This document shows positions 8,363 through 16,835 of a stretch of DNA of 50,902 nucleotides, in pieces (positions within the stretch are counted from its first letter, which is position 1; each line of letters starts with the position of its first letter). A model generated the notes under the pieces. The model saw nothing but the letters and a program-made list of their open reading frames with translations. It was not told the DNA's origin and ran no database searches. The stretch is from an uncultured Eggerthellaceae bacterium (GTDB lineage: Bacteria; Actinomycetota; Coriobacteriia; Coriobacteriales; Eggerthellaceae), in assembly GCA_910588905.1 (NCBI GenBank), contig CAJURZ010000019.1:1-50902 (forward strand). The letters run 5' to 3'. The translations under genes and the position numbers were made by a program.

Positions 8363-9229
8363 TCAGGCGAAGATGAGGACGAGTCCCAAGACCATGCCTG
8401 CCATGACAGCGAACGCGGGTGCTTTGGATTTGTAGATGAGATACGCCTCGGGCAGTATCTCACCGTAGACCACGTAGGCCATGGCCCCAGAAGCGAACCC
8501 GAGGCTCAAGGCCAACCCCAGCGGCCCTACATCTCCCAGCCAAAGCCCGAGCCATGCTCCCAGCAAGGTAGGAATGCCACAGACGGCCGTGAGCAGCACT
8601 GCGCGGAGCTTCCCCATACCCCCGCTCATGAGCGGAACAGCTACCGCCATGCCCTCGGGTATGTTGTGCAGCCCGATGAGCACCGCCATGATCATGCCCG
8701 ACCCTACCAAGAGGTCATCAGAAGCTGCGAAGCTGGCTCCGATGGTCATGCCTTCGGGGATGTTGTGCAAGGCGATGGCCGCGGCCATGACGATACCTGC
8801 CACGATCAAGGAGGCGCGCGAGTCCCTGCGCCGGATATGCTCGTTCAGGTGGTCGGCATGGATCAGCTCATCCAGATCATCATGGGTCTTCGGGTGATTC
8901 GCATCTTCGGTGTGGGGTACCTCTTTGCTGGTCTTCTTGTCTATGATCACATTCAGGCCGTAGACCACTCCGATGCCCACCGCAAAGGCGATGACCACGA
9001 TCCATACCCCCAGCCAGCTGGCCTCTTGGGCGGATTCGGTGGCTTCGATGAGCAGATCGAAGCAGACGATGGAGGACATGATGCCACCCGCGAAGGCCAG
9101 AAGCAGGCTGACCACCTTGTTGGATTCGCTATTGAACAGCGCTCCTATGATGCCTCCCAGCCCTGTGCCTCCGGCACCGGATATCAGCGTCACGATGGTG
9201 ACGAATGCGAACGGGCTGATGGCTTCCAT
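8363..9229 (-). CDS. ZIP family metal transporter
   Basis: A 288-residue ZIP permease, a family that moves Zn2+, Mn2+ or Fe2+ into the cytoplasm. About eight membrane segments are visible. The two metal-site helices carry the signature HNIPEGM twice (ALHNIPEGMTIG and GLHNIPEGMAVA). A cytoplasmic loop between them and the third helix is rich in Asp/His (HTEDANHPKTHDDLDE...HADHLNEH), usual for metal handling. RBS AGGAG lies 7 nt upstream. It is divergent from a heavy-metal exporter gene at 9371, so import and export of a metal may be regulated from the shared 141-bp region. Metal not determinable. Confidence 0.92.
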   Translation of the reverse strand: MEAISPFAFVTIVTLISGAGGTGLGGIIGALFNSESNKVVSLLLAFAGGIMSSIVCFDLLIEATESAQEASWLGVWIVVIAFAVGIGVVYGLNVIIDKKTSKEVPHTEDANHPKTHDDLDELIHADHLNEHIRRRDSRASLIVAGIVMAAAIALHNIPEGMTIGASFAASDDLLVGSGMIMAVLIGLHNIPEGMAVAVPLMSGGMGKLRAVLLTAVCGIPTLLGAWLGLWLGDVGPLGLALSLGFASGAMAYVVYGEILPEAYLIYKSKAPAFAVMAGMVLGLVLIFA

Positions 9230-9370
9230 GGGCCTCTCCTGTTAGCGATGTTTAACTTTCTTCAAGGATAGCACCAAATAGCATCCGACAAGGTTCCTTT
9301 GGTACGCCATTCGGCTTACGCCTTCGCAACGGTGGCTGAGCGCTATGGGGGTTGCCGCTAGAATGCAGTC

Positions 9371-10363
9371 ATGGACGGATTCCTTCACATAGCAGAGCAC
9401 GTGGTGAGCCATGCTGTGGCGGACACGCTGTATCTCATCCCGTTCCTCTATGTCACCTACCTGCTCATGGAATGGCTGGAGCACAAGACCGGCTCGAAGA
9501 CCCAAGAGGCCATCAAGCGGGCGGGAGCAGCGGGCCCAGTGATCGGGGCCCTGCTTGGAGTGGTGCCCCAATGCGGCTTCTCTGCTGTCTCGGCCACGCT
9601 CTATGCCGGGCGCGTCATCACGCTCGGCACCCTGTTCGCCGTCTTCCTCTCCACCTCTGATGAGATGCTTCCCATCTTCCTGGCGGAGCAGGTCCCGCTT
9701 CCCACCATCGCTTCCATCATGGGGGCGAAGGTGATCGTGGGGATGCTCATGGGGTTCCTGGTGGATGCGGTCCTGCGCCTGGCGCGGCGTTATCATCAGA
9801 GCTATCGGATCCATGAGCTGTGCGAACATGACCAGTGCGGATGTGGTCCCGAATGCGATACCTGCGAAGAGCATCCTGAGCTGGTCTACCAGCATGCAGA
9901 GGACTGCTGTGCGGGCTGTTCCCATGACCATCATGCCCATCAGCACGGTCATGACGACCACGGGTGGAAGGGCATCCTGCTCTCAGCCTTGAAGCACACC
10001 GTGCAGGTGATGGTGTTCATCTTCCTGATCACGCTGGCGCTGGATGCGGTGGTAGAGATCATCGGCGAAGAGACGCTCGCTGCCTTCTTGGAGAGCAACT
10101 CCATCCTAGCTATCTTCGCCTCCGCTCTAGTGGGGCTCATCCCGAACTGTGCCGCTTCCATCGTGATCGCGGATCTCTACATCGAAGGAGTCTTGGCCGC
10201 TCCGGCTATGTTCGCAGGGCTTCTGGTATCGGCGGGCGTAGGGTTGTTGGTGCTCATCCGCACGAATCGCCATTGGAAGCAGAACCTGGGGATCATCGCG
10301 GGCCTGTACGCCATGGGGGTGGCGTGGGGCTTCATCTGCCTCGCCTTCGGCGTGACGTTCTAA
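9371..10363 (+). CDS. putative 10-TM heavy-metal (manganese-type) exporter
   Basis: A 330-residue permease resembling the ArsP_2 / putative manganese exporter family. Two similar membrane halves are visible: residues 1-140 with GALLGVVPQCGFSAVSATLYAGR, and 200-330 with ALVGLIPNCAASIVIADLY; the repeated G-(V/I)PxC motif marks an internal duplication. Between them is a cytoplasmic loop unusually rich in Cys and His (CEHDQCGCGPECDTCEEH, CCAGCSHDHHAHQHGHDDHG) that looks like a metal-sensing or -binding segment. Divergent from the ZIP gene. Ion specificity is inferred from the family only. Confidence 0.8.
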   Translation: MDGFLHIAEHVVSHAVADTLYLIPFLYVTYLLMEWLEHKTGSKTQEAIKRAGAAGPVIGALLGVVPQCGFSAVSATLYAGRVITLGTLFAVFLSTSDEMLPIFLAEQVPLPTIASIMGAKVIVGMLMGFLVDAVLRLARRYHQSYRIHELCEHDQCGCGPECDTCEEHPELVYQHAEDCCAGCSHDHHAHQHGHDDHGWKGILLSALKHTVQVMVFIFLITLALDAVVEIIGEETLAAFLESNSILAIFASALVGLIPNCAASIVIADLYIEGVLAAPAMFAGLLVSAGVGLLVLIRTNRHWKQNLGIIAGLYAMGVAWGFICLAFGVTF

Positions 10364-10444
10364 CAAGAGGTCTGCAAGAGGGTGCAGGGCTTGAAGCGCA
10401 TCTGCGAAGGTTCTATGGTCGTAGGGGTCGGCAAAGAAAACGGA

Positions 10445-10520
10445 TGGTGGGCCGTGAGGGAGTCGAACCCGCGACCTTGGGATTAAAAGTCCCCTGCTCT
10501 ACCAGCTGAGCTAACGGCCC
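10445..10520 (-). tRNA. tRNA-Lys(TTT)
   Basis: On the minus strand this folds as GGGCCGT acceptor, D-arm GCTC/GAGC, anticodon loop CTTTTAA (anticodon TTT), T loop TTCGACT, 3' strand ACGGCCC, discriminator A and encoded CCA. Two stem positions do not pair: 27-43 (G and A) and 50-64 (C and T). A strong promoter lies upstream, so it is probably expressed. Confidence 0.95.
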
Positions 10521-10539
10521 ACGAAAAGACAGCGAACGA

Positions 10540-10568
10540 ATTCTATCCTTCGCAGGTAACGAGGTCAA
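10540..10568 (-). promoter_or_regulatory. promoter of tRNA-Lys
   Basis: On the minus strand TTGACC (10563-10568), exactly 17 nt, then TAGAAT (10540-10545): a near-consensus promoter ending about 20 nt before the tRNA 5' end, as expected for a stable-RNA gene. Confidence 0.8.
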
Positions 10569-10645
10569 ATCACATCAGGGCCTTCCTGGGCGCTTGCTGG
10601 CAGAGATGTTTAGAATCGAAGCGGTGATATGAAGGAGGAGTGAGC

Positions 10646-11074
10646 ATGGGAACGAAGAAGATCCTTATAGCCTACGATGGCTCTCAGCCAGCTCAGAAGG
10701 CGCTGAGCATCATGAGCGAGCTAGCCAAGATCGACGCCGACATCCAGGTGGTGCTCGTTCATGTGATGCGCCTGTTCTCGTCGGGGGCGGCTGCGGCGGG
10801 AATAGATACCGTGGTCATGGATGAGGCTGCTCCCATCAAGGCAGAGCTGGATCGGATAGCCCAAAGCCTGCCGAACAAGACCGAGGTCAAGATATTGAAG
10901 GGCTCCTCTCCGGCCGATCTCATCCTGAACTGCGCCCAGGACGAAGGGGTTGACATGATCATCATGGGCAGCCGTGGCAAGGGCGGCGTGAAGGGCTATC
11001 TCGGGTCGGTCAGCTATGCCGTGGTGAAGGATTCCCCGGTTACGGTGATGATCGCGAAGGACGCGGGCGAATAG
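10646..11074 (+). CDS. universal stress protein (UspA family)
   Basis: A 142-residue single-domain Usp. It begins with the beta strand KKILIAYDGS and ends with the ATP-binding signature GSRGKGGVKGYLGSVS (G-2x-G-9x-G-S/T type), so it belongs to the nucleotide-binding subgroup. ATG 10646 was chosen because AAGGAGG ends 7 nt before it; GTG 10640 is too close to that site. The MFS gene follows 3 nt after the stop, so they are probably cotranscribed. Physiological role not determinable. Confidence 0.92.
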   Translation: MGTKKILIAYDGSQPAQKALSIMSELAKIDADIQVVLVHVMRLFSSGAAAAGIDTVVMDEAAPIKAELDRIAQSLPNKTEVKILKGSSPADLILNCAQDEGVDMIIMGSRGKGGVKGYLGSVSYAVVKDSPVTVMIAKDAGE

Positions 11075-11077
11075 CCC

Positions 11078-12409
11078 ATGGGTGCAGCCACTGATAGAGA
11101 GCTGCAAGCGTTGCCTGTTGCGGACGGGTTGAGGCAGTCAAGCCCGAAGAGGGGGTTCGCGCCCCTGTGGACGCGGGATTTCATCCTGGGGACGCTCATC
11201 AACTTCGTGCTGTCCTGCAATTACTTCATGCTCACGGTAGTGATGACCGCCTATGCCATGGATGTCTACTACGCGCCTGCTGCCCTGGCCGCTTTCTGCG
11301 CCAGCATCTTCATCATCGGTACGCTGATAGCCCGGGTGGCATCCCCTTCGCTCATGGAGAGGCTCGGGCGCAAGCGCCTGCTCATCCTGGGTACGGCCTT
11401 CGGTTGCGGGATGTCCGCGCTGTACCTGATCGATACGCCCCTTTGGGCGCTCATGGGCATCCGTCTGCTCCATGGCATAGCCTATGGCATCTGCTCTACC
11501 ACCATAGCCACCATCGTGACCGCCCTCGTCCCTGCTTCCCGCAAGGGGGAGGGCATCGGCTATTACATGCTCTCGGTCACGCTGGGTGCTGCTATCGGGC
11601 CCTTCGCGGGGATCCTCATCTCTCGCCATGTCAGCTACGACGTCCTCTTCATCAGCGCCGCGTTGGTCTTGGTGGTGGCAATGCTCTTGGTCCTCCCTCT
11701 TCGGGTACGGGGGCCGCAGAAGTCCTCGGCAGCTGCTCAGGAAGAGCTAGCGGGGGAGGAGCTGGCTGGGTCTGCGGAAGGACGGCGGGAAGAGGCTGCA
11801 GCTGCGAAGGCGGCAACCTCTGTCTCTGAGGCATCTGGCCAGGGCGGCTGTGTGTGGGATAAGGTGATCGAACGGGGTGCCATGCCCATCTCATCCGTTT
11901 GCTTCCTCATCTTCTTCGGATACTCGTCCCTCCTCACCTTCCTCACGCCCTTCGCAGAGTCAGTGGGTCTCACGCGGGCGGCCAGCGTGTTCTTCATCGT
12001 CTACGCCCTGAGCATGTTCCTGACCCGGCCCTTCACCGGACGCGCTTTCGATCGGCGTGGTCCTCTACTGGTCATGATCCCAGCGTTCTTCTCCTTCACC
12101 GCAGGCATGGTCATGCTGGCCTTTGCGTCGAATGACTGGATGATCCTAGGGAGCGCCCTGCTCTGCGGCTACGGCGTGGGCACCGTGCAATCCTGCGGCT
12201 TGGCCATGGCGGTCAAGAAGGCTCCGGACGATCGGCTGAGCATCGCGAATGCCACCTTCTACATGTTCTTGGACCTAGGCGTGGGGGTAGGGCCCTTGCT
12301 CCTGGGGTTGCTCGTGCCCGTCGTAGGCTATCCGCTGATGTACATAGCCATGGCTGGGGTGGGTCTGCTGGCGCTGGTGGTCTTCCTCATCATCCGCAAG
12401 CGGTACTGA
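11078..12409 (+). CDS. MFS transporter
   Basis: A 443-residue major facilitator permease with about 12 membrane helices in two halves. The loop 2-3 motif is seen as MERLGRKRLLILG, and the helix 4/5 region as RLLHGIAYGICST. The central cytoplasmic loop (about 210-260) is low complexity, rich in Ala and Glu. Gene order with uspA and lack of a strong ribosome site suggest translational dependence on the upstream gene. Similar proteins are drug or metabolite exporters; substrate not determinable. Confidence 0.9.
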   Translation: MGAATDRELQALPVADGLRQSSPKRGFAPLWTRDFILGTLINFVLSCNYFMLTVVMTAYAMDVYYAPAALAAFCASIFIIGTLIARVASPSLMERLGRKRLLILGTAFGCGMSALYLIDTPLWALMGIRLLHGIAYGICSTTIATIVTALVPASRKGEGIGYYMLSVTLGAAIGPFAGILISRHVSYDVLFISAALVLVVAMLLVLPLRVRGPQKSSAAAQEELAGEELAGSAEGRREEAAAAKAATSVSEASGQGGCVWDKVIERGAMPISSVCFLIFFGYSSLLTFLTPFAESVGLTRAASVFFIVYALSMFLTRPFTGRAFDRRGPLLVMIPAFFSFTAGMVMLAFASNDWMILGSALLCGYGVGTVQSCGLAMAVKKAPDDRLSIANATFYMFLDLGVGVGPLLLGLLVPVVGYPLMYIAMAGVGLLALVVFLIIRKRY

Positions 12410-12420
12410 TGAGGGACGAC

Positions 12421-12441
12421 GCCGGGTGCTCATCATCCGGC
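12421..12441. terminator. hairpin between convergent MFS and ABC genes
   Basis: GCCGGGTG (12421-12428) and CATCCGGC (12434-12441) form an 8-bp stem with one wobble pair and a 5-nt loop in the 31-nt gap between two convergent genes. No T run follows, so termination is only suggested. Confidence 0.35.
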
Positions 12442-14246
12442 TATTCCAGGAACGCTCCCGTTTGGCGGTTCCAGAGGCTGGCATATTCGCCCTCTTGCAT
12501 CAGCAGCTCTTCGTGAGTGCCATCTTCTGCAACGGTGCCATCGCGAAGCACTACGATGCGGTCCAGGCTGGCCACCGTGGAAAGCCGGTGAGCCACTACG
12601 ATGGTGGTCCGTCCGGCCATCAGCTTGTGGAGCGCGTCTTGGACCAGAGCCTCGCTTTCCGAATCCAGGGCGGATGTGGCCTCATCCAGCACTAGGATGG
12701 GTGCATCGGTCAGCATGGCCCGGGCGATGGCGATGCGTTGGCGCTGGCCCCCTGAGAGCTTCACACCGCGTTCGCCGGTTAGCGTATCGAAGCCTTGGGG
12801 TAGCCGCTCGATGAATTCCAATGCATTGGCCTGCTGGGCGGCTGCGCGGATCTCCTCCGGCGTGGCATCGGGCCGTCCGTAGGCGATGTTCTCGGCTATG
12901 GTGCGGTGGAACAGCATGGCTTCCTGGGGTACGTAGGCTATGGTGCGCCGCAGGCTCTGCTGGGTCACCTTCGCCACGCTCTGCCCATCCACCAGGATGC
13001 TGCCCTCTTGGATGTCGGCTAGCCGCAGCAGCAGCTTGGTGAGCGTGGTCTTGCCAGCACCGCTCATGCCCACCAGGCCCACGCGCTGACCGGCAGGGAT
13101 GTGCAGGTTGAAGCCGTCGAATACCACCGTTTCCACGTCGCCATCGGTGTAGCTGAAGCCGATGTCTTGGAAATCTATATCTCCCAGCTCCACCACAAGC
13201 GGTTGGGCATCGGGAGCATCAGCCACCAAACGCGGTTCATCCAACACAGCCGTCATGCCGCTGGCGTCTCCGAACACCTGGTTGAGGCGCTGGAGGCCCG
13301 TATTGATGAAGTTGAACTGGTTCGTCAGCGTATAGGTGTAGGTGAACATGATCACCAGGGTTCCTGCTGAGATGCCGAACCAGGCATTCCCGCCTGCGAT
13401 GAACACGGTGACCACGCTCATGATGACCACGGTGATGCAGGCGGTGATGACACCGCGGGCGATGGAAGACATCATGCGCTTGGAATCGCGCGCCACGACA
13501 TCGCGATTGGCTGCATCGAAGAGGTTGCGCTCGTAGTCTTCGCGGCCGCAGGTCTTCACGGCCAAGATGTTCGTCACGGCATCAGAGAGCTCCCCGGACA
13601 GCCGGTTCTGGGCATCGGCGGCTTGCTCGTTCAGGTGCAGGATGCGCTTGTACATGAGATAGGACACGCTGGCATAGATCACCAGCAGCACCATCAATAC
13701 GGCCACATAGGCGGGAACAACGGGGAGCAGCAGCGCGCAGGTGAACACCACCGAGCAGATGACGGGGAGGAACGGGAAGGTGATGGTGTTCATCAGCAGC
13801 GTATAGGCACTCATGAACTTAGAGGTCTGGCTGACCAGCGTGCCGCCGAAGCGGCTGGAGTGGAATGACATGGACTGGTTGGACAGGGCGTCGAAGGCCA
13901 TGGTGGCCAGATCGTAGTTCGCTGCTATCTGCAGCTTCCAGGCGGTCAGGTCCTGGAGCTTACTGCATGCCTGACCAAGCACATTGATGAGGATGAGCGC
14001 CGCGATGTAAGGCCCGAATACGGGCAGCACCTCATCAGCAGCTACGGGACCAGCGCTGACGCGGTCGACGATGAGGCTCATCACGTAGGGATTCCCGTAG
14101 GTGAGCAGCCCCACGAAGCCGATGGTGGAGGCCAAGAGCCCCAGGAAGAGGCCCAGGTGATTGCGCGTGGCTATCCAGTAGTAGTGCAGGGTGCGTCGGG
14201 TCAGGGTATGCTTCGTGCGCTTGGATTCCTGTTCGGGGTTCGTCAT
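12441..14246 (-). CDS. ABC exporter, fused permease and ATPase
   Basis: A 601-residue half-transporter that would work as a dimer. Residues 20-310 form the six-helix ABC exporter membrane domain; the nucleotide-binding domain has Walker A GMSGAGKTT, Q loop VPQEAML, signature LSGGQRQRIAIARA, Walker B ILVLDEATSALD and the switch His in VAHRLST. ATG 14246 follows GAGGA at 5 nt; ATG 14258 with GGAAG upstream is an alternative. No second half-transporter gene is adjacent, so a homodimer is likely. Substrate (lipid, peptide or drug) cannot be told. Confidence 0.93.
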   Translation of the reverse strand: MTNPEQESKRTKHTLTRRTLHYYWIATRNHLGLFLGLLASTIGFVGLLTYGNPYVMSLIVDRVSAGPVAADEVLPVFGPYIAALILINVLGQACSKLQDLTAWKLQIAANYDLATMAFDALSNQSMSFHSSRFGGTLVSQTSKFMSAYTLLMNTITFPFLPVICSVVFTCALLLPVVPAYVAVLMVLLVIYASVSYLMYKRILHLNEQAADAQNRLSGELSDAVTNILAVKTCGREDYERNLFDAANRDVVARDSKRMMSSIARGVITACITVVIMSVVTVFIAGGNAWFGISAGTLVIMFTYTYTLTNQFNFINTGLQRLNQVFGDASGMTAVLDEPRLVADAPDAQPLVVELGDIDFQDIGFSYTDGDVETVVFDGFNLHIPAGQRVGLVGMSGAGKTTLTKLLLRLADIQEGSILVDGQSVAKVTQQSLRRTIAYVPQEAMLFHRTIAENIAYGRPDATPEEIRAAAQQANALEFIERLPQGFDTLTGERGVKLSGGQRQRIAIARAMLTDAPILVLDEATSALDSESEALVQDALHKLMAGRTTIVVAHRLSTVASLDRIVVLRDGTVAEDGTHEELLMQEGEYASLWNRQTGAFLE

Positions 14247-14378
14247 CCGCTTCCTCATCAACCGCTTCCATCTACCTGTGGGGATTGTAGCGGTCTTGCG
14301 CCTTTAGCGTACAATGATGCCGTTTCGGCAGATTCGCTTCACGACAGCTTTCGTGAAGGCGCGAGGGAACGGACAGCC

Positions 14379-15779
14379 ATGGCACGAGAGCAGTTCAAAT
14401 CCCGCTTGGGATTCATCTTGATATCGGCGGGGTGCGCTGTGGGATTGGGCAATGTCTGGCGCTTCCCCTATATCGTGGGAGAGTACGGAGGAGCGGCCTT
14501 CGTCATCCTGTATCTGATCTTCTTGGTGGCACTGGGCATTCCCATCATGGTCATGGAGTTCGCCGTGGGGCGTGCTTCTCAGCGGGGCATAGCCCGGGCC
14601 TTCGACATCCTGCAACCGAAGGGGTCTAGCTGGCATCGGTTCAAGTGGCTGGGCGTCGTCGGTCTCTATCTGCTCATGATGTTCTACACCACCGTAGCGG
14701 GGTGGATGCTCGCTTATATCCCGAAGATGGCAACAGCTCCCTTTGACGGCGCAGGTGCGCTCGAAGGGACCTCGGCCATGACGGGGATATTCGATGCCAT
14801 GCTGGCGAACCCCGTTGAGTTGGTGGGGTGGATGATCGCTGCCTGCGTGATATCTTTGCTGGTGTGCTCCATGGGCCTGCAGCGGGGCGTTGAGCGCATC
14901 ACGAAGGTGATGATGGTTTGCCTGTTGGCGCTCATCTTCATCCTGGCATTTCGCGCCTGCACGCTTGAAGGGGCGGATGCGGGCATCGCGTTCTATCTGC
15001 AGCCCGATTTCGGCAAGCTGTTCGGAAGCTGGGAGGTCTTCGGCGATGCGGTCTTCGCGGCCCTCGGCCAGGCGTTCTTCACGCTTTCCATCGGCATCGG
15101 CTCCATGGAGATCTTCGGTAGCTATATCAATAAGCGCTATTCGCTCATGGGCGAGGCCGTGCGCATTGCTGGACTGGATACCTTCGTCGCCTTCGCCACG
15201 GGGCTCATCATCTTCCCGGCTTGCTTCGCGTTCGGCGTCTCTCCGGATTCGGGCCCGGGCCTTGTGTTCATCACGCTGCCGTCGGTGTTCGAGCAGATGT
15301 GGATGGGCAATCTCTGGGCAACGCTGTTCTTCGTGTTCATGGGGTTTGCCGCCATCTCTACGGTCATTGCGGTGTTCGAGGGCATCCTGAGCTTCTGGAT
15401 GGATCAGTGGGAGATGAGCCGCAAGAAAGCCGTGGCCATCAACATCGTGCTGATCCCGTTGCTCTCGCTGCCCTGTGCGCTCGGGTTCAACCTCTGGGCT
15501 GGCGTGGAGCTTCCTGGCATCGGGAACATCCAGGCCGTCGAGGACTTCCTCGTGTCGAATAACATCCTCGTCATCGGTTCGCTCGTCTTCGTGCTGTTCT
15601 GTGTGACGAAGCGTGGCTGGGGTTGGAAGAACTTCCTGGCTGAAGCGAATGAGGGTGAAGGCCTGCGCTTCCCCGTGTGGCTGCATAATTGGATGCGCTT
15701 CGGGGTTCCCGCGCTCATCGTCATCATCCTCATCATGGGCTGGGTGCCCCTCATCCAAACCTGGCTGGGCTTCGCCTAG
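14379..15779 (+). CDS. sodium-dependent transporter (neurotransmitter:sodium symporter family)
   Basis: A 466-residue NSS family symporter, probably importing an amino acid with Na+. Helix 1 has the Na+/substrate signature SAGCAVGLGNVWRFPY, followed by GGAAFVILYLI. About 11-12 hydrophobic helices are visible, including GIGSMEIFGSYI in the helix 6 region. The ATG at 14379 is the natural start by alignment with the family; a frame extending to 14157 overlaps the divergent ABC gene and is rejected. It converges with a ZIP gene, stops 8 nt apart. Confidence 0.93.
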   Translation: MAREQFKSRLGFILISAGCAVGLGNVWRFPYIVGEYGGAAFVILYLIFLVALGIPIMVMEFAVGRASQRGIARAFDILQPKGSSWHRFKWLGVVGLYLLMMFYTTVAGWMLAYIPKMATAPFDGAGALEGTSAMTGIFDAMLANPVELVGWMIAACVISLLVCSMGLQRGVERITKVMMVCLLALIFILAFRACTLEGADAGIAFYLQPDFGKLFGSWEVFGDAVFAALGQAFFTLSIGIGSMEIFGSYINKRYSLMGEAVRIAGLDTFVAFATGLIIFPACFAFGVSPDSGPGLVFITLPSVFEQMWMGNLWATLFFVFMGFAAISTVIAVFEGILSFWMDQWEMSRKKAVAINIVLIPLLSLPCALGFNLWAGVELPGIGNIQAVEDFLVSNNILVIGSLVFVLFCVTKRGWGWKNFLAEANEGEGLRFPVWLHNWMRFGVPALIVIILIMGWVPLIQTWLGFA

Positions 15780-15787
15780 GGCATTGC

Positions 15788-16582
15788 TCACCCCAGGGCT
15801 ACATCGAGCACCATCATCAAGGCGAATCCTATGGCTACGCCGATGGTGCCGATATTCGTGTGCTGTCCCTGTTGGGTCTCAGGGATCAGCTCTTCGGTGA
15901 CCACATACATCATGGCCCCGGCAGCGAATGCGAGGATGTAGGGAAGCGCCGGTGTAGCAAGACCGGTGACAGTCAGCATGAGCAATGCGCCCAGAGGTTC
16001 CACGGCGCCGCACCCTGTGCCGGTGCCGAATGCCTTCAAGCGCGAGAACCCGTTCGATGCCAAGGGGAGGGAGACCACTGCTCCTTCAGGTATGTTCTGG
16101 ATGGCTATCCCTATGGAGAGCGCAGCAACGGCCGGAAGCGCGATATTCGCATCCCCTGCCAGGAAGCCCGCGAGCACGGCTCCCACTGCCATGCCCTCCG
16201 GCAGATTATGGATGGCGAGGGCGAAGAGCATCATGGTGGGCTTCTTGAGGCCGCTGCGCATCCCTTCGGGCTCCTCTGATCCCACATGCATGTGGGGCGT
16301 GAAATGATCGATCAAGAGCAAGGTGAACATCCCTAGAAGGAAGCCCGCGGTGACGGGGAACCAAGCGGGCAGAGGGCCGCTTTCCGAGGCTTCAAGGGCT
16401 GGGATGATCAGGCTCCAGACGCTGGCAGCGATCATCACACCGGCAGCGAATCCGAGCAGAGCCTTCTGGAAACGCTCTCCCATTCCGTGCCTCAGGAGGA
16501 AGACGAAGGATGCGCCGAGGGTGTTCCCGATAAAGGGAACGATGAGGGCGATGCAGAGGGCTAGTATCGTGGTGGTGTCCAT
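15788..16582 (-). CDS. ZIP family metal transporter (second copy, GufA-like)
   Basis: A 264-residue ZIP permease distinct from the one at 8363. It has the metal-site helices as ALAIHNLPEGMAVG and IGIAIQNIPEGAVV, so the His of the second HNxPEG is replaced by Gln, as in the GufA branch of ZIPs. A short loop with HFTPHMHVG follows helix 3. ATG 16582 follows AAAGGA; the frame extends further upstream to 16774 but runs through a repeat hairpin and has no start signal. Likely imports a divalent metal; a MerR regulator gene is divergent from it at 16836. Confidence 0.9.
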   Translation of the reverse strand: MDTTTILALCIALIVPFIGNTLGASFVFLLRHGMGERFQKALLGFAAGVMIAASVWSLIIPALEASESGPLPAWFPVTAGFLLGMFTLLLIDHFTPHMHVGSEEPEGMRSGLKKPTMMLFALAIHNLPEGMAVGAVLAGFLAGDANIALPAVAALSIGIAIQNIPEGAVVSLPLASNGFSRLKAFGTGTGCGAVEPLGALLMLTVTGLATPALPYILAFAAGAMMYVVTEELIPETQQGQHTNIGTIGVAIGFALMMVLDVALG

Positions 16583-16706
16583 GGGGGTCCTTTCCGTTCC
16601 TTCCTGAGAGTATGCCCCTGGTCTTGCTCTGATGGTGCGAGAAGCCCCTTTTGCTGCGCAATTGCAACCAGCGTGGGAGCCGAACCATCTCGCTGGTCTG
16701 GTTGCG

Positions 16707-16736
16707 CGTAGGGGCCGACCGTGGTCGGCCGGAATG
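16707..16736. repeat. REP-like hairpin repeat, copy 1
   Basis: CGTAGGGGCCGACC followed by GT and GGTCGGCC, then GGAATGC. The core GGCCGACC/GGTCGGCC is a perfect 8-bp stem with a 2-nt centre. It closely matches two elements at 48474 and 48530, so this is a dispersed palindromic repeat. Confidence 0.75.
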
Positions 16737-16781
16737 CCTCCCATCGCAGGTTGCCCCTCTATATATGCGCTCAATGCCCTC

Positions 16782-16812
16782 TTGACCTTGGGGCTGCCCT
16801 AAGGTCTACACT
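16782..16812 (+). promoter_or_regulatory. MerR-type promoter and operator
   Basis: TTGACC (16782-16787), an over-long 19-nt spacer and TACACT (16807-16812). The spacer is an inverted repeat: GACCTTGGGG (16784-16793), CTG, CCCTAAGGTC (16797-16806), matching at 9 of 10 positions. A 19-bp spacer with the dyad between -35 and -10 is the diagnostic architecture of MerR-activated promoters. The merR gene starts 24 nt downstream, so it is autoregulated. Confidence 0.85.
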
Positions 16813-16835
16813 TCTCGTGAAGGAGGTGGAGGCTG

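Noticed and set aside
9241..9256. DtxR/MntR-like operator GTTAGCGATGTTTAAC between the ZIP and exporter genes
   Set aside because: Only five of eight positions are symmetric and it does not match a known consensus well enough to annotate.
7682..9271. 529-residue plus-strand open frame
   Set aside because: It is antisense to the XpaC-like and ZIP genes, has odd composition (His/Asp/Gln-rich without domain features) and no ribosome site.
14304..15791. 495-residue minus-strand open frame
   Set aside because: Antisense to the NSS symporter gene, very rich in His, Glu and Arg, typical of a shadow frame in GC-rich DNA.
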